A stretch of DNA of 64,000 nt from Brevibacillus thermoruber 423 (GTDB lineage: Bacteria > Bacillota > Bacilli > Brevibacillales > Brevibacillaceae), in contig NZ_KE695651.1 of assembly GCF_000454065.1 (NCBI RefSeq), forward strand, positions 502,258 to 566,257, in the 5' to 3' direction. The notes under the pieces were generated by a model, which was not told the origin of the DNA, ran no database searches, and was given only the letters and a program-made list of their open reading frames with translations. Positions 19,728 to 29,072 of the stretch are shown in pieces (positions within the stretch are counted from its first letter, which is position 1; each line of letters begins with the position of its first letter). A program made the position numbers and the translations under genes.

Positions 19728-20804
19728 ATGAACCATTACGCGGTCGCGGTCATAGCCGGTGACGGTATCGGACCGGAGGTGATGGCGGAGGGATTGGCCC
19801 TGCTGCAGGCGGCCGCCGAGATCCACGGCGGACTTGCCTTTGAGACGTCGTCCTTTCCCTGGAACTGCCGATATTACCGGGAGCACGGGCGGATGATGCC
19901 GGAGGACGGCCTGACGACCCTGCGGCAGTTTGACGTCATCCTGCTCGGAGCGATCGGCGATCCCGGCGTACCCGATCACATCTCCGTCTGGGAGCTGATC
20001 CTGCCGATCCGGCGGGCGTTTCAGCAGTACGTCAATCTCCGGCCGATCAAGCTGCTGCGCGGGCTGGAGAGTCCGCTGCGCTACAAGGGGCACGCCGATC
20101 TCGACTTTGTCGTCGTGCGGGAAAACACGGAAGGCGAGTACTCCAACATGGGCGGCCGCCTGCATACGGGCACGCCGTACGAACTGGCGGTGCAGAACAA
20201 CGTCTTCACCCGCTACGGCGTGGAGCGGATCGTGCGCTACGCCTACCGCCTGGCGAAAGAAACCGGCAAGCGGCGCCTGACCGCAGCGACGAAGTCAAAT
20301 GGCATCAACCACTCCATGCCGTTTTGGGACGAAATCGTCAAGGAAGTGAGCGGGGAATACCCGGAGATCGAGACCCGCCTGACGCACATTGACGCGCTGT
20401 CCGCCTACTTTGTCAGCCGCCCGGAAACGTTTGACGTCGTCGTCGCCAGCAACCTGTTCGGCGACATCCTGACCGATCTGGGCGCGGCCATCGTCGGCGG
20501 GCTGGGATTGGCCCCGTCCGGCAACATCAATCCGGAAAAGGACTACCCTTCGATGTTTGAACCGATTCACGGATCGGCGCCCGACATCGCGGGCACAGGC
20601 ATCGCCAATCCGATTGCGACCATCTGGAGCGTGAGCATGATGCTGGATCACCTGGGCGAGCGTGAACTGGGCAGGCTGGTGCTGGACAGCATCGAAGACG
20701 TCCTGACGGAGCGGCGCGTCCGCACGCCGGATATCGGCGGGACCGCCACCACGCGGGAGATGGGGGAGGCCATTCGCGAACAACTTTACCGCAGGGGAGG
20801 ATGA
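19728..20804 (+). CDS. Tartrate dehydrogenase/decarboxylase-like (YcsA type)
   Basis: Member of the isocitrate/isopropylmalate dehydrogenase superfamily, 358 aa, closest in pattern to YcsA/TtuC, which oxidise or decarboxylate tartrate and D-malate with NAD. Blocks visible: [13 protein letters not shown] at the N-terminus, [31 protein letters not shown] with the substrate-contacting Arg and Tyr, and the metal-site [13 protein letters not shown]. The end of the NAD site reads [13 protein letters not shown]. The ATG follows AAAGGAGGAG. First gene after the -24/-12 promoter and 3 bp before an aldehyde dehydrogenase. D-malate versus tartrate specificity cannot be decided here. Confidence 0.9.
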   Translation: MNHYAVAVIAGDGIGPEVMAEGLALLQAAAEIHGGLAFETSSFPWNCRYYREHGRMMPEDGLTTLRQFDVILLGAIGDPGVPDHISVWELILPIRRAFQQYVNLRPIKLLRGLESPLRYKGHADLDFVVVRENTEGEYSNMGGRLHTGTPYELAVQNNVFTRYGVERIVRYAYRLAKETGKRRLTAATKSNGINHSMPFWDEIVKEVSGEYPEIETRLTHIDALSAYFVSRPETFDVVVASNLFGDILTDLGAAIVGGLGLAPSGNINPEKDYPSMFEPIHGSAPDIAGTGIANPIATIWSVSMMLDHLGERELGRLVLDSIEDVLTERRVRTPDIGGTATTREMGEAIREQLYRRGG

Positions 20805-20807
20805 CGT

Positions 20808-22253
20808 ATGGAAGGGACACAGGCACAGGTGCATCACTACCGATTGTACATCGACGGTGAATGGGTGGAGACGGACGAGCGCATCCCCGTCACCCACAAG
20901 TATACGGGCGAGGTCATCGCCACGATCGCCAAGGCGAAACGGCAGCACGTGGAAGATGCCGTCACGCGCGCGCTGGAGACGTTCCGCCGAAGCGCCCTGA
21001 CGCCGAGCCAGCGCTCAGACATCCTGCTGGAGGCCAGCCGGATCGCCGAGAAGCGGCGGGAGGAGCTGGAGCTGTCGCTGGTCAGGGAAGTGGGCAAGAC
21101 GCGAAAAGACGCCCGAGGCGAGATGGACCGGGTCATCAACACGCTTCGTCTCTCGTCCGAAGAAGCGAAGCGGATCGCCGGCGAGATGGTGCCCCTCGCG
21201 GCCACGCCGGGAGCGGAAAACCGGCTCGGCTTTGCCATTCGCGTGCCCAAAGGGGTGATCGGTGCGATCACGCCGTTCAACTACCCGCTTCTCCTAAGCA
21301 CGCACAAGGTGGCACCCGCCATCGCCGCGGGCAACACGGTGGTGCTGAAACCGGCGACCGCCACGCCGATCGCGTCCTTCCTGCTGGTGGAACTGCTGGA
21401 ACAGGCCGGCCTGCCGAAAGGGCACGTCAACATCGTCACCGGCTCCGGCAGCCAGGTGGGAGACTGGCTGCTGGACGATCCCCGCATCGCCATGTACACC
21501 TTTACCGGCTCGGCAGAGGTGGGCGCCGCCATCAAGCAGCGCAGCGGCCTGCGTCCCGTGGCGCTGGAGCTGGGCAACAACTCCCCCAACATCGTCCACG
21601 AAGACGCCGACCTCGACCTGGCGGCTCGGCTGATCGCCCAGCGCAGCTTTCACAACGCGGGGCAGGCCTGCATCGCCGTGCAGCGGATCCTCGTGGCCGA
21701 GAGCGTCGCCGAGGTGTTTACGGAGGCGTACCTGAAAGAGGTGCGTCAACTGCGCGTGGGCGATCCGGAAGACCCGGAGACGGACGTCGGGCCGATGATC
21801 AGCGAAGCGGAAGCGATCCGGGCGGAAAGCTGGGTGCGGGAAGCCGTCGCGCAGGGGGCGGAGCTGCTTTGCGGAGGCAGGCGGGACGGAGCCGTGTTCC
21901 ATCCGACGGTGCTGACGCGGACCACCCCGGCGATGAAGGTAAACTGCCTGGAGGTGTTCGCCCCGGTCGTCACGATCATCCCCTACCGCACCATCGAGGA
22001 GGCCTTTGCCATCGCCAACGCGTCCAGCTACGGCCTGCAGGCAGGCATTTTCACCAACGACCTGAACATCGCCATGCGGGCGGCGCGGGTGCTGGAGTAC
22101 GGCGGCGTGATCATCAACGACGTGTCCACGTACCGCAATGACGTGATGCCCTACGGCGGCATCAAGAACAGCGGACTGGGCAAGGAAGGGCCGCGCTACG
22201 CGATCGAAGAGATGACCGACCTGCGCATGGTCGTGATGAATCTGAAACAGTAG
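20808..22253 (+). CDS. NAD(P)-dependent aldehyde dehydrogenase
   Basis: Oxidises an aldehyde to the acid. 481 aa with the full ALDH fold: cofactor motif TFTGSAEVGAAI, general-base Glu in ALELGNNSPNIV, and the catalytic Cys288 in GQACIAVQR. The C-terminal block is GGIKNSGLGKEGP. Closest in pattern to lactaldehyde, succinate-semialdehyde or phosphonoacetaldehyde dehydrogenases. It lies 3 bp after the tartrate-dehydrogenase-like gene and 13 bp before an SDR gene. It probably handles a semialdehyde formed from the hydroxy-acid substrate. Confidence 0.9.
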   Translation: MEGTQAQVHHYRLYIDGEWVETDERIPVTHKYTGEVIATIAKAKRQHVEDAVTRALETFRRSALTPSQRSDILLEASRIAEKRREELELSLVREVGKTRKDARGEMDRVINTLRLSSEEAKRIAGEMVPLAATPGAENRLGFAIRVPKGVIGAITPFNYPLLLSTHKVAPAIAAGNTVVLKPATATPIASFLLVELLEQAGLPKGHVNIVTGSGSQVGDWLLDDPRIAMYTFTGSAEVGAAIKQRSGLRPVALELGNNSPNIVHEDADLDLAARLIAQRSFHNAGQACIAVQRILVAESVAEVFTEAYLKEVRQLRVGDPEDPETDVGPMISEAEAIRAESWVREAVAQGAELLCGGRRDGAVFHPTVLTRTTPAMKVNCLEVFAPVVTIIPYRTIEEAFAIANASSYGLQAGIFTNDLNIAMRAARVLEYGGVIINDVSTYRNDVMPYGGIKNSGLGKEGPRYAIEEMTDLRMVVMNLKQ

Positions 22254-22266
22254 GGGGAGAGCGCCG

Positions 22267-23025
22267 ATGATGTTGAGAGACAAGGCGGTTATCGTCACAG
22301 GCGGCGGTTCCGGCATGGGAAAAGCGATTTGCCGCCAGTTTGCGCGGGAGGGGGCGCGGGTGGCCGTCGTCGATTGGAACGAGGAAGCCGCTCGGGCGAC
22401 AGCCGAAGCGTGCGGTTCCGACGCTTGGGCGGTCCCGGCCAACGTGGCCGTCGACGCCGATGTGAAGGCGGCGGTGGAGCAGACGGTCCAACGCTTCGGC
22501 ACCGTTGACACCGTCGTCAACTGCGCCGGGGTGCCGATGGCCTTTACCCCGGTCGAGGAGGTGTCGGAAGAACAGTGGCAGCGGATCATGGATGTCAATG
22601 TCAAGTCCATCTACCTGACGGCCAGGTACGCCGTTCCCGTCATGAAACAGCAGGGAAGCGGCGCGATCCTCAACATCTGTTCGATCGCCGGCATCCGCGC
22701 CCGCCCGGGACTAAACGCGTACTGCGCCTCGAAGGGAGCGGCGATCATGCTGACCAAGGCGCTGGCGATCGAACTGGCTCCCTACAAGATTCGCGTGAAC
22801 GGCATCAACCCCGGTCCGGCGGAGACGCCGATGCTGCGCAAATTCATGAGCGGGGATGCGGAGAAAATCTCCAGGGACACGCAGGAGATCTTTGTAAGCA
22901 GCGTCCCGCTCGGCAGCCTGATCCAGCCGGACGACATCGCCCACGCCGCGCTCTATCTGTGCAGCGACTTGTCCCGGATGGTGACCGGCGAGATCGTCAA
23001 CGTGGACGGCGGGCGGGGAATTTAA
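22267..23025 (+). CDS. Short-chain dehydrogenase/reductase (SDR)
   Basis: NAD(P)-dependent oxidoreductase of the classical SDR type, 252 aa. The Rossmann glycine motif is TGGGSGMGKA, the structural NCAG follows, and the catalytic Ser-Tyr-Lys lies in ICSIAG and YCASK. Asp in VVDWN after strand 2 suggests NAD preference. Tight spacing within the sigma-54 cluster indicates a shared pathway, possibly interconverting hydroxy and keto groups of the substrate. Confidence 0.9.
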   Translation: MMLRDKAVIVTGGGSGMGKAICRQFAREGARVAVVDWNEEAARATAEACGSDAWAVPANVAVDADVKAAVEQTVQRFGTVDTVVNCAGVPMAFTPVEEVSEEQWQRIMDVNVKSIYLTARYAVPVMKQQGSGAILNICSIAGIRARPGLNAYCASKGAAIMLTKALAIELAPYKIRVNGINPGPAETPMLRKFMSGDAEKISRDTQEIFVSSVPLGSLIQPDDIAHAALYLCSDLSRMVTGEIVNVDGGRGI

Positions 23026-23045
23026 GCGCAAAGCGAGGGGAACGC

Positions 23046-23915
23046 ATGACAAACGAGCCGCTCATTCGCGTGGAAAACGTCTCGTTTTCCTATCAGGTGA
23101 ACCAGGAACAGCACATTCCCGTCCTGCACGGCGTCTCCCTTGAGGTGTACCCGGGCGAACATCTGGCCATTATCGGCCACAACGGCTCGGGAAAATCGAC
23201 GATCTCCAAGCACCTCAACGGCATTTTGACGCCGCGGGAAGGCGACGTCTGGGTGAACGGCATCAACACCCGGGACAAGAAGCGGATGCACGAGATCCGC
23301 AGCCAGGTCGGCATGGTCTTTCAACATCCCGACAACCAGATCGTCGCCACCATCGTGGAGGAGGACGTCGCCTTTGGGCTGGAAAACATCGGCGTGCCGC
23401 CGGAGGAAATGAAACAGCGGGTCGATTTTGCCCTGGAGGCCGTCGGGATGAGCGCGTTTCGCCACCGGCCGCCGCACCATCTGTCGGGCGGACAGAAGCA
23501 GCGGATCGCCATCGCCGGCGTCCTGGCGATGAAACCGCGGTGCCTGGTGATGGACGAAGCCACCAGCATGCTGGACAGCTGCGGACGGCAGGAGATTCTC
23601 GCTGTCGTCCGCAGGCTGCATCGCGAAGGCATGACGATCGTGAACGTGACGCACCACATGTCGGAAGCAGCGGCAGCGGACCGGGTGATCGTGATGGAAG
23701 GCGGCCGGATCGCACTGGAGGGCACCCCGCGGGACGTGTTCGCCCAGCACGAGCGGCTGCGGGAGCTCCACTTGGACGTTCCGGACGCCAGCCGGATTGC
23801 CGCATGGGTCCACCGGGAAGTGCCGGCCTTTTCTCCCGCGCTGATTCACAACGAGGAAGTGGTGGCGGAAGTGAACAGGCTCACGATCAAACGGGCGGAG
23901 GCGAGCGGATCATGA
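23046..23915 (+). CDS. ecfA1: Energy-coupling factor transporter ATPase (EcfA1 type)
   Basis: One of two ATPases powering an ECF importer. Walker A GHNGSGKST, the diagnostic Q-loop FQHPDNQIVATIVEEDVAFG, signature LSGGQKQRIAIAGVLA, and Walker B CLVMDEATSMLDSCGR. The usual LDP after Walker B is LDS here, which should not matter. 289 aa. Starts 20 bp after the SDR gene and overlaps the next ATPase gene by 4 bp (ATGA). Its presence inside a catabolic cluster, away from ribosomal genes, indicates a dedicated transporter and not the shared housekeeping module. Confidence 0.9.
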   Translation: MTNEPLIRVENVSFSYQVNQEQHIPVLHGVSLEVYPGEHLAIIGHNGSGKSTISKHLNGILTPREGDVWVNGINTRDKKRMHEIRSQVGMVFQHPDNQIVATIVEEDVAFGLENIGVPPEEMKQRVDFALEAVGMSAFRHRPPHHLSGGQKQRIAIAGVLAMKPRCLVMDEATSMLDSCGRQEILAVVRRLHREGMTIVNVTHHMSEAAAADRVIVMEGGRIALEGTPRDVFAQHERLRELHLDVPDASRIAAWVHREVPAFSPALIHNEEVVAEVNRLTIKRAEASGS

Positions 23916-24772
23916 GTCAGCCGATCATCGAGGTGCGCAATCTGTCTCACGTGTACATGCAGAACACTCCGCTGGAGCACCGCGCTCTCACCGACGTGAC
24001 CATGCAGGTGGCAGCGGGCGAGTGCATCGCCATTATCGGCCACACCGGGTCGGGCAAGTCGACCCTGATTCAGCACTTGAACGGCTTGATCCGTCCCCAG
24101 TCCGGCACCGTCATCGTCAACGGGCTGGACGTCTCTCATCCGAAGCTGGACGTGAAGGCGCTCAGGCGTCAGGTGGGCCTCGTGTTTCAAAACCCGGAAG
24201 ACCAGATTTTCGAGAAGTTGGTGGGCGACGACGTGGCGTACGGCCCGTTCAAGATGGGGCTGCCGCTGGAAGAGGTGCGGCGCCGCGTGCAGTGGGCCAT
24301 GGAGCTGGTCGGGCTGTCGTTTCAGGAGATGAAAGACAGGCCGACGTTTGCGCTCAGCGGCGGCCAAAAGCGGAAGGTGGCCCTGGCCGGCGTGCTGGCG
24401 CTTGCGCCCAAGGTGCTGGTGCTGGACGAACCGACGGCCGGACTTGACCCCCGTTCGCGCAGCGAGTTGTTGGAGCGGATTCGCCGGCTGAACCGGGAGG
24501 AAGGCCTGACGGTGATCTTCGTCTCCCACAACATGGAAGAAGTGGCCCGGCTGGCCGACCGCGTCTACGTCATGGCCGACGGGCGGGCCGTCTGCGAGGG
24601 CACCCCGCGCGACATCTTCGGCAGCCAGGAGATTCTGCGCGCCCATCGGATCGGAACGCCGGAGAGCGTCGACATCCTCTACCGGCTGCGGGACCAGGGG
24701 TATCCGGTCGATGTGGGGGCGTACCGCGTCGAAGAAGCAGCGGACCAAATCGTGACGTTGATCAGGCAGTGA
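23912..24772 (+). CDS. ecfA2: Energy-coupling factor transporter ATPase (EcfA2 type)
   Basis: Second ATPase of the ECF module, 286 aa. Walker A GHTGSGKST, Q-loop FQNPEDQIFEKLVGDDVAYG, signature LSGGQKRKVALAGVLA, Walker B VLVLDEPTAGLDPR, H-loop VSHNMEEV. EcfA1 and EcfA2 normally form a heterodimer that drives the T component. The start overlaps the stop of ecfA1, and ecfT follows after 12 bp. Confidence 0.92.
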   Translation: MSQPIIEVRNLSHVYMQNTPLEHRALTDVTMQVAAGECIAIIGHTGSGKSTLIQHLNGLIRPQSGTVIVNGLDVSHPKLDVKALRRQVGLVFQNPEDQIFEKLVGDDVAYGPFKMGLPLEEVRRRVQWAMELVGLSFQEMKDRPTFALSGGQKRKVALAGVLALAPKVLVLDEPTAGLDPRSRSELLERIRRLNREEGLTVIFVSHNMEEVARLADRVYVMADGRAVCEGTPRDIFGSQEILRAHRIGTPESVDILYRLRDQGYPVDVGAYRVEEAADQIVTLIRQ

Positions 24773-24784
24773 GGAGGGATTCGC

Positions 24785-25621
24785 ATGTCCGCCGAATTTG
24801 AACTGACCCGAAACATAACGATCGGCCAGTATCTGCCGACGGGTTCGATTGTGCACCGGCTCGATCCGCGGTTTAAGTTGGCCGCCTTTGTCATCCTCAT
24901 TCTCGCCATCGCGATCTGCGGCACCTACGTGGGCAACCTGTTCGCTCTCCTTGTCTGCCTGTGGCTGTTTCACCTCGCCAGGATTCCGCTGCGGTACGGC
25001 CTGTCCGGGGTGAAGCCGGCCGTTCCGTTCATCCTCATCCTGGCCGTTTTGCAGCTTCTCTTTTACGGGGAAATCGCCCAGGGCGGGACAATCTATCTCC
25101 AGTACGGGGTTGTGACCATTTCCAGCGAAAGCGTGCGGTTGGTGATCGTGTCGGCGATGCGGTTCGTGGAGGTGATCTTTCTCTCCAGCGTGCTGACCCT
25201 CAGCACTTCGACGACCGAGCTGACGCACGGGATGGAGCGGCTCCTGAGACCGCTGGAAACAATCCGGTTTCCCGTCCACGCGTTCGCCCTGATCATCACC
25301 ATCGCGATCCGCTTCGTGCCTACCTTTGCGATGGAAATGGAAAAGATGATGAAAGCCCAGGCGTCGCGCGGCGCCGACTTCGGCACCGGCGAGTGGTGGC
25401 GGATCGTCAAGCGGACGAAAGACATGTTCCCGATTCTCATCCCCCTGTTCAACGTGGCCCTGTCCCGCGCGGAGGACCTGATTCTCGCCATGGAGGCGCG
25501 CTGCTACACGCCGGGGGCGGCCCGGACGCGTTACGCCCATTACACGGCGCACGGCCGGGATTACGCCGCCGTTGCTGTAAGCGTTGTCATGTCCGCGGTG
25601 ATGGTGGGAATACCGTGGTAG
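24785..25621 (+). CDS. ecfT: Energy-coupling factor transporter transmembrane protein EcfT
   Basis: Scaffold membrane protein that joins ATPases to the substrate-binding S component. 278 aa, five to six hydrophobic segments. The coupling-helix motifs with the Ala-Arg-Gly signature appear as KAQASRGADFG and AMEARCYTPG. The opening LDPRFKL is also typical. It lies between the ATPases and the S-component gene, so the operon encodes a complete transporter. Confidence 0.93.
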   Translation: MSAEFELTRNITIGQYLPTGSIVHRLDPRFKLAAFVILILAIAICGTYVGNLFALLVCLWLFHLARIPLRYGLSGVKPAVPFILILAVLQLLFYGEIAQGGTIYLQYGVVTISSESVRLVIVSAMRFVEVIFLSSVLTLSTSTTELTHGMERLLRPLETIRFPVHAFALIITIAIRFVPTFAMEMEKMMKAQASRGADFGTGEWWRIVKRTKDMFPILIPLFNVALSRAEDLILAMEARCYTPGAARTRYAHYTAHGRDYAAVAVSVVMSAVMVGIPW

Positions 25622-25681
25622 TGGGGAGTTCACCCTGGACGGGGATTTCCCCAGCAATCGGCATCCAAAGGAGGAAGACGC

Positions 25682-26239
25682 ATGGAAAAGGGCTTGACGG
25701 TTCGCAAAATTGTCATCGCGGGTGTGCTTGGGGCCATCGCCATCCTGCTGGGCGTGACGCGGCTCGGCTTCATTCCGGTCCCGACGGCGGCGGGCAGTGC
25801 GACGATCATGCACATCCCCGCGGTGATCGGCGGCATTGTGGAAGGATGGGGCGTTGGGTTGGTGATTGGTCTCATTTTCGGTGTCTCTTCATTTTTAAAC
25901 GCCACCGTCCCGCTGTTTAAAGACCCGCTGGTCGCCATCCTGCCGCGGCTGTTTATCGGGGTCACGGCGTACCTGACGTACGCGGGCCTGCGGCGTGTCA
26001 ACGAGCATGCGGCGATTGGCCTTGCCGGCTTTGTGGGCTCGATGACGAACACGATCCTGGTGCTCGGGATGGCGGTTGTCCGCGGCTACATGCCGTTCGG
26101 CGTCGCCGTCAGCGTAGCGGTGTTTAGCGGCCTTCCGGAAGCGATCGTCTCCGTCATCGTGACGCTGGCCGTCGTGGTGGCGTGGAAGAAAATCGGCTCG
26201 GCCGGCAAACAAAAGTCGAAAATTTCAGGAGATTTTTAG
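25682..26239 (+). CDS. ECF transporter S component, substrate unknown
   Basis: Membrane-embedded substrate-binding subunit, 185 aa with about six hydrophobic helices. The N-terminal helix GVLGAIAILLGVTRLGFIPVP and the block IMHIPAVIGGIVEGWGVGLVIG match the general ECF S-component pattern, where AxxxA-like residues contact EcfT. RBS AAAGGAGGAAG. Vitamins are the usual substrates. Here the flanking hydroxy-acid dehydrogenases and M20 peptidase suggest an unusual ligand. Confidence 0.85.
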   Translation: MEKGLTVRKIVIAGVLGAIAILLGVTRLGFIPVPTAAGSATIMHIPAVIGGIVEGWGVGLVIGLIFGVSSFLNATVPLFKDPLVAILPRLFIGVTAYLTYAGLRRVNEHAAIGLAGFVGSMTNTILVLGMAVVRGYMPFGVAVSVAVFSGLPEAIVSVIVTLAVVVAWKKIGSAGKQKSKISGDF

Positions 26240-26385
26240 CCGAGAGCGGAACCCCTGCCGGTGTGCGTGCATCATGAGGCAGGCGGGAATGCCGGCGGGA
26301 GTCGTGGTGCAGGGGAGACGGACGGAAGCGGGCCGGCGGTATGCCGTCCCATCGCCGTATCCGTGCAGAATCTGGAGAGGAGCGA

Positions 26386-27609
26386 ATGTCCATGAACCAA
26401 GTCATTTCCTTTGTCGATGAGCAGGAAGTCGTTCGCCTGACGCAGGAGCTGGTGCGCATCCCGAGCGTGTATCGGCCCGGTCAGCCGGACGGCAACGAAG
26501 AGCGGGTCGCCCAATTTGTCGCCGATACCCTGCAGGAGATGGGACTTCAGGTGTTTTACGAGGAAGTGGTGCCGGGGCGGCCCAACGTGATCGCCTTTTA
26601 CGATTCCGGCCGTCCGGGCAAAACGCTTCTCTTTGAGGCGCATACGGACGTCGTGACGGAGGGGGACCGCGACGCGTGGAGCTACGACCCGTTCGGCGGG
26701 CAGATTGCAGGCGGCCGCATCTACGGCCGGGGCACCTGCGACACCAAAGGCAACCTGGCGGCGGCAATCTGCGCCGTCAAGGCGATTCAGCGTTCCGCCA
26801 TCCCGTTTCCGGGAAAAATCCTGCTCTGCATCCCCTGCGACGAAGAAGGCATGATGATCGGGATCAAGGATTTCATCCGCCGCGGGTGGGCGGAGGGCGT
26901 GGATGCCGCGATCATCTGCGAGCCGGAGGAAAACCAGCTCTGCGTCACGCAGAAGGGAGCGATGCGGGCCATCCTGCGGACCTACGGCAAAATGGCCCAC
27001 GGCGCCATGCCGCTGACCGGGGTGAATCCCAACACCCGCATGGCCCGGGCGATACTCGCGCTGGAGGAGCTGGAACAGAGAGAGTGTGCCCGGCTGGGGC
27101 AGCATCCCATGCTCGGATGGCCCAGCATCACGCCGACGATTTTGCAGGCCCCTGTCAATGGGGAACCGCAGATCAACGTCGTTCCCGACCAGTGCATGAC
27201 CACGCTGGACATCCGCACGGTGCCCGGTCAGGATCACGACGCGCTGCGCCGGGAGATGAACGCCATTCTGGAGCAGTTGGCGCGCGAGGACGACCAGTTC
27301 AAGGCCGTGCTGGACGTGATCGAGGAACGTCCCTGGACGCTGACGCCGATGGAGGCGGATGTGGTGCAGGCGGCAGCGGCGGCATACCGGGAAGTGGCGA
27401 AAAAGGAACCGGTTTTCAACGGAGTGCCCGGCGCCACCGACGGGACGTTTCTGCACAAGGCCGGCATCCCGATCCTGACCACCGGCGCAGGGGACCGGCA
27501 CATCCCGCACCACGCCGACGAGTACGTGGAGATCACACAGCTCGTGGAAGCGACCCAACTGTTCGCCCTGTCCGCGCTAACCTATCTGACGCAGCCGGTT
27601 CACGCCTGA
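26386..27609 (+). CDS. M20-family metallopeptidase/deacylase (ArgE/DapE-like)
   Basis: Binuclear zinc hydrolase, about 407 aa. Metal ligands are seen in FEAHTDVV, GRGTCDTKGNLAA, PCDEEGMM, ICEPEE and the C-terminal HIPHHADEYV. The dimerisation lid (~residues 190-300) is present, with the active-site His in MAHGAMPLTGVNPN. Two starts are possible, ATG 26386 (GGAG spacing 8) or ATG 26392 (AGGAG spacing 9). It probably hydrolyses an amide or peptide bond in the compound imported by the ECF or MFS transporter. The gap 26240-26385 holds nothing recognisable. Confidence 0.85.
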   Translation: MSMNQVISFVDEQEVVRLTQELVRIPSVYRPGQPDGNEERVAQFVADTLQEMGLQVFYEEVVPGRPNVIAFYDSGRPGKTLLFEAHTDVVTEGDRDAWSYDPFGGQIAGGRIYGRGTCDTKGNLAAAICAVKAIQRSAIPFPGKILLCIPCDEEGMMIGIKDFIRRGWAEGVDAAIICEPEENQLCVTQKGAMRAILRTYGKMAHGAMPLTGVNPNTRMARAILALEELEQRECARLGQHPMLGWPSITPTILQAPVNGEPQINVVPDQCMTTLDIRTVPGQDHDALRREMNAILEQLAREDDQFKAVLDVIEERPWTLTPMEADVVQAAAAAYREVAKKEPVFNGVPGATDGTFLHKAGIPILTTGAGDRHIPHHADEYVEITQLVEATQLFALSALTYLTQPVHA

Positions 27610-27631
27610 AGAGAGGAAAGGAGGAATCCCA

Positions 27632-28954
27632 ATGAACCAGGAACAAGCCGTGCAGCCATCCGTCGGCGAGCGAACCGTCCGCAAGGTGATGCGGCGAATC
27701 ATCCCCTTTATTTTTCTCCTCTACATCGTCGCGTTTCTGGACAGGGTCAACCTGGGCTACGCCGCCCTGGAGATGAACCAGGCGCTGGGATTGACGGCCG
27801 AGGTGTTCGGTCTCGTGTCCGGCATCTTTTTCATCGGGTACTTTCTGTTTGAAATTCCCAGCAATATCCTGATGCACCGGATCGGCGCCCGCATCTGGAT
27901 CGCCCGCATCATCGTGAGCTGGGGGCTGGTCGTGATCGTCACGGCATGGGCGCAGAACGCCGTGCACCTCTACCTTCTCCGCTTTCTTCTGGGCGTGGCG
28001 GAGGCGGGCTTTTTCCCCGGGATCATCCTCTACATTACCTACTGGTTTCGGGCGCGGGAGCAGGCACGTGCGTTTGCCTTGTTCATGACCGCGCTGGCCG
28101 CCTCCAACATCGTCGGGGCCCCGGTCTCCACCTGGATCATGGACCACATCAACTGGTTCGGCATGCCGGGATGGCGCTGGATGTTCATCCTGGAGGGCAT
28201 CCCGGCAGTCATCTGCGGCGTCGTCACCTATTTCTACCTGACGGACCGTCCCGATGACGCGCACTGGCTGACCGCGGAAGAGAAGCAGTGGCTCAAAGCG
28301 GAACTGGCCCGCGAACAGAAGGCCAAACAGGCCCGCAAGCGGTATACGACCAAAGAAGTGCTGGCCAATCCGCGCGTGTGGCACCTGGCCCTGATCTACC
28401 TCACATTGGTCGTGGGGCTGTATGGAATCGGTTTCTGGATGCCGACGATCATCAAGCTGCTCTCCAGCAAGCTGACCAATACGCAGGTGGGACTGGTCAC
28501 GATGATCCCCTATGTGATCGGCGGATTGGCGATGATTGTGTGGGCCCGCCGCTCGGACCGGACGGGGGAACGGCGGATGCACGCGGCCATCCCGCCGGCG
28601 GTGGGAGCGATCGGATTGATCGTGTGCGCCTTTACCGACGATCCGTACCTGTCCGTCCTCATGATGGGGGTGGTGACGGCCGGGATTTACAGCTTTTTTG
28701 GGCCGTTCTGGGCGCTGCCCGCGCTGTTTCTCAGCGAGGAGGCGGCGGCCGTGGGCATCGCGCTGATCAACTCCATCGGCAACCTGGGCGGTTTTCTCGG
28801 CCCCTATGCGCTCGGGTATCTGAAGGAAGCGACGGGCAGCGTTACAGCCGGCTTGTTTTTTCTCAGCGGATTTCTGATCCTCTGCTCCCTGCTGACGCTG
28901 GCGATCAACCGGCAGACCTTGGCGCAGCATCCCGAGGAAGACATCAACATGTAA
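27632..28954 (+). CDS. MFS permease, anion:cation symporter family (TtuB-like)
   Basis: Proton-coupled importer of organic anions, 440 aa with 12 transmembrane helices. Typical ACS-family blocks: LLYIVAFLDRVNLGYAAL in helix 1, FFIGYFLFEIPSNILM, RFLLGVAEAGFFPG, and GWRWMFILEGIPAV in helix 6. This family includes the tartrate transporter TtuB, 4-hydroxyphenylacetate and phthalate permeases. Coupled with the YcsA-like enzyme at the head of the cluster, a dicarboxylic hydroxy acid is a sensible guess for the substrate. Last gene before a strong terminator. Confidence 0.88.
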   Translation: MNQEQAVQPSVGERTVRKVMRRIIPFIFLLYIVAFLDRVNLGYAALEMNQALGLTAEVFGLVSGIFFIGYFLFEIPSNILMHRIGARIWIARIIVSWGLVVIVTAWAQNAVHLYLLRFLLGVAEAGFFPGIILYITYWFRAREQARAFALFMTALAASNIVGAPVSTWIMDHINWFGMPGWRWMFILEGIPAVICGVVTYFYLTDRPDDAHWLTAEEKQWLKAELAREQKAKQARKRYTTKEVLANPRVWHLALIYLTLVVGLYGIGFWMPTIIKLLSSKLTNTQVGLVTMIPYVIGGLAMIVWARRSDRTGERRMHAAIPPAVGAIGLIVCAFTDDPYLSVLMMGVVTAGIYSFFGPFWALPALFLSEEAAAVGIALINSIGNLGGFLGPYALGYLKEATGSVTAGLFFLSGFLILCSLLTLAINRQTLAQHPEEDINM

Positions 28955-28960
28955 GCGCGG

Positions 28961-28995
28961 CCCCCTACCCGGGATCAGGGTAGGGGGTTCCTTTT
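28961..28995 (+). terminator. Intrinsic terminator closing the sigma-54 cluster
   Basis: Perfect 10-bp stem CCCCCTACCC/GGGTAGGGGG, 7-nt loop, T-rich tail TTCCTTTT. Confidence 0.88.
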
Positions 28996-29004
28996 GGCAA
29001 AAAC

Positions 29005-29034
29005 TTGCTCACTCCATAAGATTTTTTTTACAAT
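29005..29034 (+). promoter_or_regulatory. Sigma-A promoter of pepF
   Basis: TTGCTC at 29005-29010, 18-bp spacer, TACAAT at 29029-29034. The start codon is 39 bp further on. Confidence 0.65.
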
Positions 29035-29072
29035 AAGGAAGTGGTTGATCAAGAAGAAGGAGGCACGCGCTT

